NCBI RefSeq assembly: GCF_900114235.1
Contig: NZ_FOSJ01000006.1
Coordinates: 1 to 64,000, forward strand
Length of the DNA stretch: 64,000 nucleotides
DNA from: Marinilactibacillus piezotolerans
GTDB lineage: Bacteria > Bacillota > Bacilli > Lactobacillales > Carnobacteriaceae_A
Direction: 5' to 3'
A program made the position numbers and the translations under genes. The notes beneath the pieces were generated by a model. That model did no database searches. It was given only the letters and a program-made list of their open reading frames with translations, and was not told the DNA's origin. Below, piece after piece: positions 56,395-64,000 of the stretch (position 1 is the stretch's first letter; each line of letters starts with the position of its first letter).

Positions 56395-57645
56395 TTATGC
56401 AATTAAAAATGTTGAAACTAGTGTGAATAAGAACAAAATACTAATCACCCATAATACGGAATTCGTCTCTTTTCTTCTACCTGTTACTGATTTAACAATG
56501 GGGAAAGCAATGAATCCATAAGCCATTCCTTCTACAATGCTGCCTGTAAGAGGAATCATCAGGATAATTAATATCAAAGGTATCCAATCCAATAAATGTT
56601 CGAGCCTTATTTTCAAGTTAGCAAGAGCCATCGTTGCACCCGTCACAATAATGACAGGTCCAACAGCTTCTGAGGGAATATATGATAAAAAAGGCGTAAG
56701 AATAATTGAAAATAAAAACAGCATACTAGCAGTGACGGCAGTCAATCCTGTTTTTCCGCCTTCAGCAATTCCAGCACCACTTTCAGCAACTGGTATTGCC
56801 GGACTAGTTCCTAACAGCCCCGATAATAATCCTGATACAGCACCTACTTTATATCCTTTGTTTATTCTTTTCTGATCTGGGATAAGCGCTTCTAGCATAC
56901 CAATTGTTTCAAAGATCAAAAGCATTAGTAGTGAAAACACACCCAACCAGAACTCAAAACTAAACATATTACTATAATCTGCTGCTGTCAGCATTTTACT
57001 ATATTCCGTTATTGGCTTTAGATTAAAACTAACTGCTTCTATTGATTCAAAATTGACAAGCCAATATAATACAGTCGTCAATAAAATAGCAATTAAAAAG
57101 CCACCTTTTACATTTATACGTTTTAAAATGATAACTAAGAAAAGACCCGCTAATCCAATCCCGTTTAAATTAAACGTCCCATCAATCAATAGTCCAGTAT
57201 TCTCTAGTCCAATCAGTATAAGAAATAAGCCTATACCAATCGTAATGGCTTGCTTTAATTCTTTAGGGATAGATTCGCTGAAGAGCTTCATAATACCTAA
57301 AAAAGCAACGATTACAAACAGTATGCCTGTTATAATTACTGAAGCTAGTCCTTGCTGCCATGTTAAGCCTAAACCAGCTACTAAGGTGAAAGTGAAAAAA
57401 GCATTTTCTCCCATTCCCGGAGCCATTACGACAGGAGCGTTTGCAATAGTGCCCATTAAAAAGGTACCAATCACTGCTATAAAAATTGTTGAGAAAACAC
57501 TGTATTCTTCCGGAACACCTGCTTGAGAAAGAATGCTCGGATTAACAAATAATATATAAGATATCGAAAAGAAAGCTACGATACCGGCAAGTACCTCTTG
57601 TTTAACAGAGGTATTAAAATTGTCTAATTCAAATCTATTTAACAC
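56395..57645 (-). CDS. NCS2 family purine permease (PbuG/AzgA type)
   Basis: This 416-residue carrier has about 12 to 14 hydrophobic segments and the landmarks of the AzgA-like NCS2 branch (COG2252): FISISYILFVNP-type opening FFSISYILFVNPSILSQ, MAPGMGENAFFTFT and SPAIPVAESGAG. Characterised relatives take up guanine, hypoxanthine or adenine by proton symport. No purine riboswitch or PurR-type site is visible upstream. The GTG at 57645 has AAAGGA nine bases before; a longer frame to 57678 has no support. It stands alone between two convergent or tandem units. Confidence 0.9.
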   Translation of the reverse strand: MLNRFELDNFNTSVKQEVLAGIVAFFSISYILFVNPSILSQAGVPEEYSVFSTIFIAVIGTFLMGTIANAPVVMAPGMGENAFFTFTLVAGLGLTWQQGLASVIITGILFVIVAFLGIMKLFSESIPKELKQAITIGIGLFLILIGLENTGLLIDGTFNLNGIGLAGLFLVIILKRINVKGGFLIAILLTTVLYWLVNFESIEAVSFNLKPITEYSKMLTAADYSNMFSFEFWLGVFSLLMLLIFETIGMLEALIPDQKRINKGYKVGAVSGLLSGLLGTSPAIPVAESGAGIAEGGKTGLTAVTASMLFLFSIILTPFLSYIPSEAVGPVIIVTGATMALANLKIRLEHLLDWIPLILIILMIPLTGSIVEGMAYGFIAFPIVKSVTGRRKETNSVLWVISILFLFTLVSTFLIA

Positions 57646-57783
57646 ATTATCTCGTCCTTTTGCTTTTATTAAAGACACAGCACGTTATAGTGTATCAATT
57701 AATCAACGAAATAGGAAGCTTAAATAAACATTAGTCATGAATATTACATATTTGATACATGTCTTTTCTATCTCAGAAAACTG

Positions 57784-60219
57784 TTAGAGTGGTTCGTTCA
57801 ATGGATGAACTCCTTCATCCCCGCTGCATTGAGGCTTTGCTTTCCAGATTTCTTCAGTATAACGTTTGATTGTATAATCAGCCGAGAAAGGAGCAGATGC
57901 TGCGATATTAAGTAAAGACTTTCTATTCCATTCTTTCTTATCCGAATAAATCAGATCAATTTGGTCTTGCGCCCTGATATAATCATCGAAATCTTTTAAA
58001 ACAAAATACTCATCATTATAGTGGACTAGCGCATCGAAAACCGCTCCGCCCTCTTGTGGAGCATTTGGAATCGTTCCATCTACTAATGCATTTAAAACTC
58101 TGTTCAACCGTTCATTCGAATCATATAGATCTTTAGAGTGATACATATGATTTTTTTCTAATTCAGCAACTTCTCGACTGGATAATCCAAAAATAAAGAT
58201 ATTATCTTCTCCAACGTAATCTTTAATTTCAATATTTGCCCCATCTAACGTAGCAAGAGTCATTGCACCATTTGCCATCAATTTCATATTACTGGTTCCA
58301 GAAGCTTCCTTACCTGCAAGTGAAATTTGTTCACTAACTTCTGCTGCTGGAATTATTTTTTCTGCTAATGAAACACCATAATTTTCAAAAAAGACAACTT
58401 TTAATTTATCCCCAATATCTGGATCATTGTTTACCAGATTCGCTATAGCATTGATTAACTTGATAATTTGTTTAGCATACTGATAACTTGGAGCGGCTTT
58501 AGCACCAAAAATAAAAACTCTTGGCTGTAGGTCAATTGAGGGGTTATCTTTAATTCTTAAATATCTGTCTAAAATATGCAAAGCGTTTAAATGCTGTCTT
58601 TTGTATGCATGAAGTCTTTTAATTTGTACATCAAATATCGCATTCGGATTAATTTTTAATCCTTGAACTTCTTCAATATATTTAACCAGTTTTACTTTGT
58701 TTTGATATTTTATTTTCCCTAGTTCATTCAGTGTTTCCTCATCATGTTCAAAGCTTTTCAATAATTTTAATTCTGCAGGATTTCGTTTCCACTCTTCTCC
58801 TATTTTTTCATCAATTAATTGAGTAAGAGCAGGATTTGCTAAATGGATCCACCGTCTCTGTGTAATTCCATTTGTCTTATTATTGAATTTTTCTGGATAA
58901 ATGGTGAAAAAATCTTTTAAAACATCATTCATTAATATTTCTGTGTGCAGTTGAGCTACACCATTTACACTATGACTACCAATAATTGCCAAATGAGCCA
59001 TATTTACCATTCCATCTTGTAGAATTGCTGTCTGCCAAGTGATTTTTTCACCATATAATGGTAATGACTCTTCAACAAATCTTCGATTGATTTCCTCTAT
59101 GATCATATAAATTCTTGGTAGAAGCGACTGCATCATATCTATTGGCCATCTTTCTAAGGCTTCTCTCAGTACAGTGTGATTAGTATAGCTGCAGGTTTTG
59201 ACTGTAATCTCCCAAGCCTGTTCCCAGCTTAAATGTTCTTCATCAATTAGTATCCTCATCAATTCAGGAACAACGAGTGAGGGATGTGTATCATTAATGT
59301 GCATGGCTATTTTTTCTGGAAAATGCTTTCTTGGAAGATTATATTTACGAAACTGTTTAACGATCGATTGAACACCCGCTGAGACCATAAAATATTCCTG
59401 CTTTAGTCTCAATAATCTTCCTTCATAGTTTGAATCATCCGGATACAGAACTTGTGTAATTTCTTTTATCGGTTCAGTCTCTTGTACAGTATGATAATTT
59501 TCTTCCTCTTCTACAGGAATTTCAGCTGACCATAATCGCAGATTGTTGATTTTATTAGTACGATAACCCACCATTGGCGTATCGTAAGGTACTGCTAAAA
59601 CATTTAGCGTATTTTCATATTTGGGAATCCAGTGCCCCTGATGGTCCATTTCCAGCCAAGCATTACCTCCGAATCGAACTATGTAGGAAGACTGATCATT
59701 TCTTGTTTCCCATACATTCTGATTACGCAACCAGTACTCTGGTAATTCTACTTGATACCCATCTACAAATTTTTGGCGAAACAGTCCATACTGATAACGA
59801 ATGCCATTTCCGTTGCCAGGAATACCCAATGAAGCTAGAGAATCCATAAAGCAAGAGGCTAAGCGCCCTAATCCGCCATTTCCCAAAGCCTGATCTGCTT
59901 CTGCTTCTATCAACTCTTCGAAATCTAAACCTAATTCTTTTACTCCTGCCTCAATCATTGGTAGAATTCCCATGTTATAGGAATTACTCTTTAATTGTCG
60001 TCCTGGCAAGAATTCCATTGAGAAATAGTAAACTTGTTTCACTTTATCATTTAAGTACTGTTCACGGGTAGCCTGCCAGTTCTTTGATAATTTATTTTTA
60101 ATCAAAGTCCCTAAAGCAATATATTGCTGCTCATTAGTTCCTTGATCATAAGTAAAAGCATACAGGTTTTCGAACATTTTTTTATATTCTTTAGTAAATT
60201 CCTTAGTTGATTTAAACAT
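57784..60219 (-). CDS. glgP: Glycogen phosphorylase
   Basis: GlgP cuts glucose-1-phosphate from the ends of glycogen. The pyridoxal phosphate lysine is Lys646 in EASGTSNMKLMANGA, followed by TLDGANIEI, the family hallmark. The N-terminal LGNGGLGRLASCF and NGIRYQYGLF segments are complete. Length 811 is that of the GlgP family and the phospho-regulation site of animal enzymes is lacking. It is the last gene of the glycogen operon, 103 bp after glgA, and may be expressed at a different level because of the hairpin in that gap. Confidence 0.97.
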   Translation of the reverse strand: MFKSTKEFTKEYKKMFENLYAFTYDQGTNEQQYIALGTLIKNKLSKNWQATREQYLNDKVKQVYYFSMEFLPGRQLKSNSYNMGILPMIEAGVKELGLDFEELIEAEADQALGNGGLGRLASCFMDSLASLGIPGNGNGIRYQYGLFRQKFVDGYQVELPEYWLRNQNVWETRNDQSSYIVRFGGNAWLEMDHQGHWIPKYENTLNVLAVPYDTPMVGYRTNKINNLRLWSAEIPVEEEENYHTVQETEPIKEITQVLYPDDSNYEGRLLRLKQEYFMVSAGVQSIVKQFRKYNLPRKHFPEKIAMHINDTHPSLVVPELMRILIDEEHLSWEQAWEITVKTCSYTNHTVLREALERWPIDMMQSLLPRIYMIIEEINRRFVEESLPLYGEKITWQTAILQDGMVNMAHLAIIGSHSVNGVAQLHTEILMNDVLKDFFTIYPEKFNNKTNGITQRRWIHLANPALTQLIDEKIGEEWKRNPAELKLLKSFEHDEETLNELGKIKYQNKVKLVKYIEEVQGLKINPNAIFDVQIKRLHAYKRQHLNALHILDRYLRIKDNPSIDLQPRVFIFGAKAAPSYQYAKQIIKLINAIANLVNNDPDIGDKLKVVFFENYGVSLAEKIIPAAEVSEQISLAGKEASGTSNMKLMANGAMTLATLDGANIEIKDYVGEDNIFIFGLSSREVAELEKNHMYHSKDLYDSNERLNRVLNALVDGTIPNAPQEGGAVFDALVHYNDEYFVLKDFDDYIRAQDQIDLIYSDKKEWNRKSLLNIAASAPFSADYTIKRYTEEIWKAKPQCSGDEGVHPLNEPL

Positions 60220-60265
60220 AGATTCATCCCCAATCTAAAATTACTCTTCAAAAATTTATACAAAT

Positions 60266-60316
60266 ACCCCTTGGATTTCTCTTGTTCAATTAGAGCTAAG
60301 AAAAATCCAAGGGATA
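60266..60316 (-). promoter_or_regulatory. Intercistronic hairpin between glgA and glgP
   Basis: A stem CCCTTGGATTT/AAATCCAAGGG (about 60268-60278 with 60303-60313) with extra pairing inside (CTCTTG/TAAGAA region) starts about seven bases after the glgA stop. The sequence after it on the minus strand is T-rich but has no true T run, so it is more likely an RNA-processing or partial-termination site than a full terminator. Confidence 0.55.
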
Positions 60317-60322
60317 CACCTA

Positions 60323-61762
60323 TTAGTATACTAAATATTTATATTGACCTAAATATTTTTCTGCTGATTTATGCCAACTATTATCTTTATTCATCCCTCT
60401 GATCATCATAGATTTCCATTGATCAGGTTTTTCATAATAAACAGTCAGCGCTCTGTCGATTGTATCCAACATAGTTTTAGCGTCAAAACTATAGAAAGTA
60501 AATCCATTTCCTTCTCCAGTTTCCTGATTATAGGCTGTAACAGTATCCACTAGGCCTCCGACTTCATGCACAATCGGTAATGTACCATATCTCAAAGAAT
60601 TAAGCTGAGATAACCCGCATGGTTCAAATTTAGAAGGCATCAAGAAAGCATCAGCCCCTGCATAAATCAGTTGAGCAAGTTCACTGTCAAACTCAATTCT
60701 TGCACTAAATTTATCAGGATACTGATTTGAAAAATATCGGAACGAATCTTCGAAGTAATCTTTCCCGGTCCCGATCAGAACAACTTGAACATTCCGATAT
60801 GACATTAACTCATCCATTGCTTCGGTAATCAGCTGTACTCCCTTTTGTTCATCTAGTCTAGTTACTACACCAATTAAAGCAACGTTTTCATTCTCGGGTA
60901 GTCCAAACTTTTTTTGAAGGAGTAATTTATTTTTAGTTTTCCCAGAAAAATCTTTTGATGAAAAATTATGCGGAATTGTCGGATCTTTTTCTGGATTATA
61001 GATATCGTAATCAATTCCGTTTAAAATACCAACTAATTTATAAGATATGTTGCTCAAATCGTCATTTAAGCCATATCCATTCTCCGGTGTCTTGATTTCT
61101 TCCGCATAAGTTGGACTTACAGTGGTGACTAAATCCGCATAGTAAATACCACCTTTTAACCAACCTACTTGATTTTCGTATTTTAGTCCATGATCGTGAT
61201 AAGCGCTGTAGCCCATATCAAATAAATCAGATAACACAACCTGATCGAACTTACCTTGAAACAGGATATTATGAATAGTTAATACAGTCTTAATATCTTT
61301 AAGAGCATTGACCCAGTGATACTTGTCCTTAAGTAATACAGGGATAACCGCAGTTTGCCAGTCATTCACATGTAAAATATCCGGAATGAAATCAATTTTC
61401 TCAAGCATTTCAATTACTGCCTGAGAGAAAAAGGCAAACCTTTCTCCATCATCACCATAATCATACAGGGTAGGTCGATCAAAATAATAAAGGTTGTCTA
61501 CAAAATAATAAGTTACATTATCCTGTTTCAATTCTTTAATTCCACAATACTGATTACGCCAGCCAACTCTCAAGTTAAAACTGGTAACATCTTTTAACTG
61601 GCTTTGATATTTTTCTGGCATTTTTTGTTTATAATATGGCAAAATCACTCGAACATCATGTTCACCTTTTGCAAGTTCTTTTGGTAAAGCACCCATAACG
61701 TCTCCAAGTCCACCTGTTTTAAAAAAAGGAGCACATTCAGAAGCTGTAAAAGCAATATTCAT
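60323..61762 (-). CDS. glgA: Glycogen synthase (ADP-glucose type)
   Basis: GlgA elongates alpha-1,4-glucan chains with ADP-glucose. The GT5 fold starts with ECAPFFKTGGLGDVMG, where KTGGL binds ADP-glucose, and has GVVTRLDEQKG and the Glu of FEPCGLSQLNSLRYG in the second half. Length 479 from the ATG at 61762 is normal. AAAGGA lies 11 bases upstream of that ATG; longer frames (to 61804) overlap the end of glgD and are less likely. The gene follows glgD directly and precedes glgP. Confidence 0.97.
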   Translation of the reverse strand: MNIAFTASECAPFFKTGGLGDVMGALPKELAKGEHDVRVILPYYKQKMPEKYQSQLKDVTSFNLRVGWRNQYCGIKELKQDNVTYYFVDNLYYFDRPTLYDYGDDGERFAFFSQAVIEMLEKIDFIPDILHVNDWQTAVIPVLLKDKYHWVNALKDIKTVLTIHNILFQGKFDQVVLSDLFDMGYSAYHDHGLKYENQVGWLKGGIYYADLVTTVSPTYAEEIKTPENGYGLNDDLSNISYKLVGILNGIDYDIYNPEKDPTIPHNFSSKDFSGKTKNKLLLQKKFGLPENENVALIGVVTRLDEQKGVQLITEAMDELMSYRNVQVVLIGTGKDYFEDSFRYFSNQYPDKFSARIEFDSELAQLIYAGADAFLMPSKFEPCGLSQLNSLRYGTLPIVHEVGGLVDTVTAYNQETGEGNGFTFYSFDAKTMLDTIDRALTVYYEKPDQWKSMMIRGMNKDNSWHKSAEKYLGQYKYLVY

Positions 61763-61778
61763 CGTGTTTTTCATCCTT

Positions 61779-62942
61779 TCATAAAGTTCTATTTCCTTTA
61801 ACAATCTCGTTCTTACCGATAACGATAGGATTTTCAGGTGTCCCTTCTAAGTGTGCCCCTTTTTTCACATAGACATGCTTATCTAAGATTACGTATTTAA
61901 GTGTAGCGCCCTCTTCTACATAAGAGTTCTGCATAACGATAGAATTCTCAACTTTAGCTCCTTTTGCAATGTTCACTCTTCTGAATAGTAGTGAATTAGT
62001 CACTTCTCCATAAACCTCACAGTCATTTGCTACTTGAGAGTTATGGATTTGGGCTTCTGGCCCATAGAATGTAGGAGCTGAATTTTTAGAACGTGTCAAA
62101 ACTGGATCTGCTCTATAGAACAAGGCATTAAAGTGGTCTTCATTCAACATTTCCATATTTGCATCAAAGTAACTTTGGATATCTTCAATAGCTTTTAAAT
62201 ATCCTGTATATTCATAGCCATACACCTTGTCATCCTGTGCTAACGCCAACTGGGCAAAAGATTTAACGCTAACACATAAATTACGTTCTCTAGCTTTCTG
62301 AAGATAATCCAAGAATGTTTTTTTGTTGATGACCATCACTTCAATTCCAACAGGGACCAGTGCATCATCAAAGGGAGTTTCAGACAGTGGGGTAATACTT
62401 GTAACTCTTTCAGTCTTATCTTCATCAAAATTATATTTATCGTATACCGTATCTTCTCTTAATGAATTTCTCAAAATATTTTTATAAGCAATGGTTACAT
62501 CACTAGCTTTGTCATTGTGGTAATTCACTATAGATTTGATTTGAATATTTGCCAGCATACTTGAACCCATTAATAAAATATATTCTGCCTTAGAACTTGT
62601 AACATACTTATAATGATCATCATAATAAGAAGCTGAATATTTATGCTCGGTTGTGTTTGTCTTTAGGCGTATTTGCGAGTGTGTAAAAACCCCTCCACCA
62701 GTAATAGAATCCAATCCCCAAGTAGCTCCAGATCTGATGTGATCATAAAGTGAATGTCCAGATTCTGATATAAACAAGGCTGCTGAAACAGCTTCGGCAT
62801 TATACAAACTTGAAAACGGAAAATCTATCAAACGGTAACGACAAGCGAAGGGCAAAGACGCTATTGGTCTTCTATTTGTTAAAGGTCTAAGTTTTTCATC
62901 ATCTTCTACTAAATTAAATATTGCTGCTATTTTATTCCGCAT
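61779..62942 (-). CDS. glgD: GlgD, regulatory subunit of glucose-1-phosphate adenylyltransferase
   Basis: GlgD is the non-catalytic or weakly catalytic partner of GlgC in Firmicutes. It has the same layout, a nucleotidyltransferase-like domain and a C-terminal left-handed beta helix, but the GGxGTRL nucleotide motif of GlgC is missing; the N-terminus reads [33 protein letters not shown] corresponds to the GlgC segment [10 protein letters not shown]. Its start overlaps the end of glgC by 11 bases and its end is 16 bases before glgA, so the genes form one unit. Confidence 0.95.
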   Translation of the reverse strand: MRNKIAAIFNLVEDDEKLRPLTNRRPIASLPFACRYRLIDFPFSSLYNAEAVSAALFISESGHSLYDHIRSGATWGLDSITGGGVFTHSQIRLKTNTTEHKYSASYYDDHYKYVTSSKAEYILLMGSSMLANIQIKSIVNYHNDKASDVTIAYKNILRNSLREDTVYDKYNFDEDKTERVTSITPLSETPFDDALVPVGIEVMVINKKTFLDYLQKARERNLCVSVKSFAQLALAQDDKVYGYEYTGYLKAIEDIQSYFDANMEMLNEDHFNALFYRADPVLTRSKNSAPTFYGPEAQIHNSQVANDCEVYGEVTNSLLFRRVNIAKGAKVENSIVMQNSYVEEGATLKYVILDKHVYVKKGAHLEGTPENPIVIGKNEIVKGNRTL

Positions 62943-64000
62943 CTTTGTATCCTCCTACTTCTTCTTCATATCCAACTACAGATATTTCTCCATTTTCTCC
63001 AACAATCCTTGCACCATCATATATATTGGCATTTTCTCCAATAATCGCTTTTTCAATAATTACATTCTCGCCAATCACAGCTCCCGACATAATCACACTA
63101 TCTTTGATAACCGAATTTTTGCCAATCTTGACATTATGCGACAGCACAGAATGATTAACTTCTCCAGAAATGTAACAACCATCGGTAATCATCGAATCTT
63201 TGACTTTCGCTGTATCTGTTAAAAACTGCGGAGTGGTATTGGGATTTTGGGAGTACACTTTCCAGTCTGCGTCTCTTATATTTAATTCATGATCAGGATC
63301 TAAAAATTCCATATTTGCTTTCCATAGACTTTCAACTGTTCCAACATCTTTCCAGTATCCTTTAAACTTATAAGCATAAACTGCTTCACTATTTCTTAAA
63401 TAAGCTGGAATAACATGATGTCCAAAGTCATCCATTTGTCTATTCTTGGATTGGTTATCCACAAGATATTGCTTTAATCTTGGCCAGTTGAAGATATAGA
63501 TACCCATGGATGCCAGATTAGATTTCGGTTCATCAGGTTTTTCCTGGAACTCAGTAATGCGATCTGTACGGTCTGTATTCATTACTCCAAAACGAGACGC
63601 TTCTTCCCACTCTACCGGCATAACCCCTACAGTAAGCGAGGCAGCCTTTTCTTTATGGAAATCCAGCATTTTTTCATAATCCATTTTATAAATATGATCT
63701 CCTGATAAAATCACAACATAATCCGGATTCTTTTGATCAATATAATTAATATTCTGGTACACAGCATGTGAGGTTCCTCTAAAAAATTTTTCTCCGTCGA
63801 CACTTGAATAAGGTTGTAAGATCGTTGCATCTCCATTATGTCTATTTAATCCCCAGCTTGCTCCATTTCCTACATGACGATTTAATACTAGCGGCTGATA
63901 TTGTGTTACTACACCTACATTATTAATACCCGAATTTGCACAATTGGATAAAGCAAAATCTATAATTCGATAATTTCCTCCAAATGGTACAGCAGGCTTA
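62932..64000 (-). CDS. glgC: Glucose-1-phosphate adenylyltransferase GlgC (5' end outside the window)
   Basis: GlgC makes ADP-glucose from ATP and glucose-1-phosphate, the first step of glycogen synthesis. Reading on past an internal GTG at 63762, the frame stays open to the window edge and gives [16 protein letters not shown] and [13 protein letters not shown], so the protein is larger than the internal start suggests and only about 35 N-terminal residues, including the GGQGTRL motif, are missing. The Asp of the [10 protein letters not shown] metal site and the sugar-binding RFGVMN and EKPDEPK segments are present. The C-terminal beta helix is complete. It overlaps glgD by 11 bases; glgB may lie just outside. 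Confidence 0.96.
   Translation of the reverse strand, partial: KPAVPFGGNYRIIDFALSNCANSGINNVGVVTQYQPLVLNRHVGNGASWGLNRHNGDATILQPYSSVDGEKFFRGTSHAVYQNINYIDQKNPDYVVILSGDHIYKMDYEKMLDFHKEKAASLTVGVMPVEWEEASRFGVMNTDRTDRITEFQEKPDEPKSNLASMGIYIFNWPRLKQYLVDNQSKNRQMDDFGHHVIPAYLRNSEAVYAYKFKGYWKDVGTVESLWKANMEFLDPDHELNIRDADWKVYSQNPNTTPQFLTDTAKVKDSMITDGCYISGEVNHSVLSHNVKIGKNSVIKDSVIMSGAVIGENVIIEKAIIGENANIYDGARIVGENGEISVVGYEEEVGGYKDAE

Noticed and set aside
57646-57783. Purine riboswitch before the NCS2 permease
   Set aside because: The leader lacks the conserved three-way junction sequences of purine riboswitches.
63762-64000. glgC starting at the internal GTG at 63762
   Set aside because: The same frame stays open to the window edge and encodes conserved GlgC sequence, so the gene is cut by the window and not short.

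Overview
The window looks like a chromosomal segment of a low-GC, Gram-positive bacterium of the order Lactobacillales. The Carnobacteriaceae are the most likely family, for example a Marinilactibacillus, Alkalibacterium or Carnobacterium relative. This is inferred from gene content and style, not from any search: there is a GatCAB amidotransferase, CamS, an EpuA-like peptide beside Mbl, a RlmCD-type methyltransferase without Fe-S cysteines, AGGAGG-type ribosome binding sites with many TTG/GTG starts, and A+T-rich spacers. Mbl suggests rod-shaped cells. The extracellular parts of CamS, the class B PBP, LtaS and the large ABC permease are strikingly rich in Glu and Asp, which would fit a salt- or alkali-adapted species. 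No rRNA, tRNA or CRISPR array was recognised.

Layout. (a) 98-1547: an ISL3-type insertion sequence whose transposase start lies in a strong RNA hairpin. (b) 1561-12984, minus strand: one long housekeeping run pcrA-ligA-camS-gatC-gatA-gatB-dagK-rlmD, with a promoter before pcrA and a terminator after rlmD. (c) 13124-21544, minus strand: an envelope-oriented run, in transcription order VanY-type carboxypeptidase, glucosaminidase, TIM-barrel protein, class B PBP, CNNM/CBS protein, UPF0316 membrane protein, a divergent PurK-like ATP-grasp protein and a GntR regulator. (d) 21728-30482: a plus-strand Gfo/Idh/MocA oxidoreductase converging on a coiled-coil ABC permease with its ATPase, then an rRNA methyltransferase and lipoteichoic acid synthase. 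(e) 30724-33384: a two-component system and a short SSB. (f) 33532-41355, minus strand: the conserved block tdk-prfA-prmC-tsaC-upp-DUF1146-murA-mbl-epuA, which here lacks the glyA and atp genes found inside it in many Bacilli. (g) 41636-49842: manA, an ammonium transporter, a TetR-controlled heterodimeric ABC exporter with two well-placed operator palindromes, and an AI-2E family transporter. (h) 50055-53766, plus strand: a beta-propeller lactonase and an aromatic/quinone-type operon (two VOC dioxygenases plus a flavin reductase) behind an MhqR-box-like operator. (i) 53841-57645: an orphan EIIA-Glc, uppP, a small DUF4828-like protein and a purine permease, with an intergenic repeat element at 55611-55735. 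(j) 57784-64000, minus strand: the glycogen operon glgC(partial)-glgD-glgA-glgP, cut by the right edge of the window.

The window is mostly core genome. The accessory or less explained elements are the IS and its hairpin, the PurK-like protein with altered active-site loops, the TIM-barrel gene coupled to a peptidoglycan hydrolase, the intergenic repeat, and the two operator systems that can be read directly. No obviously new multi-gene defence or biosynthetic system was found.
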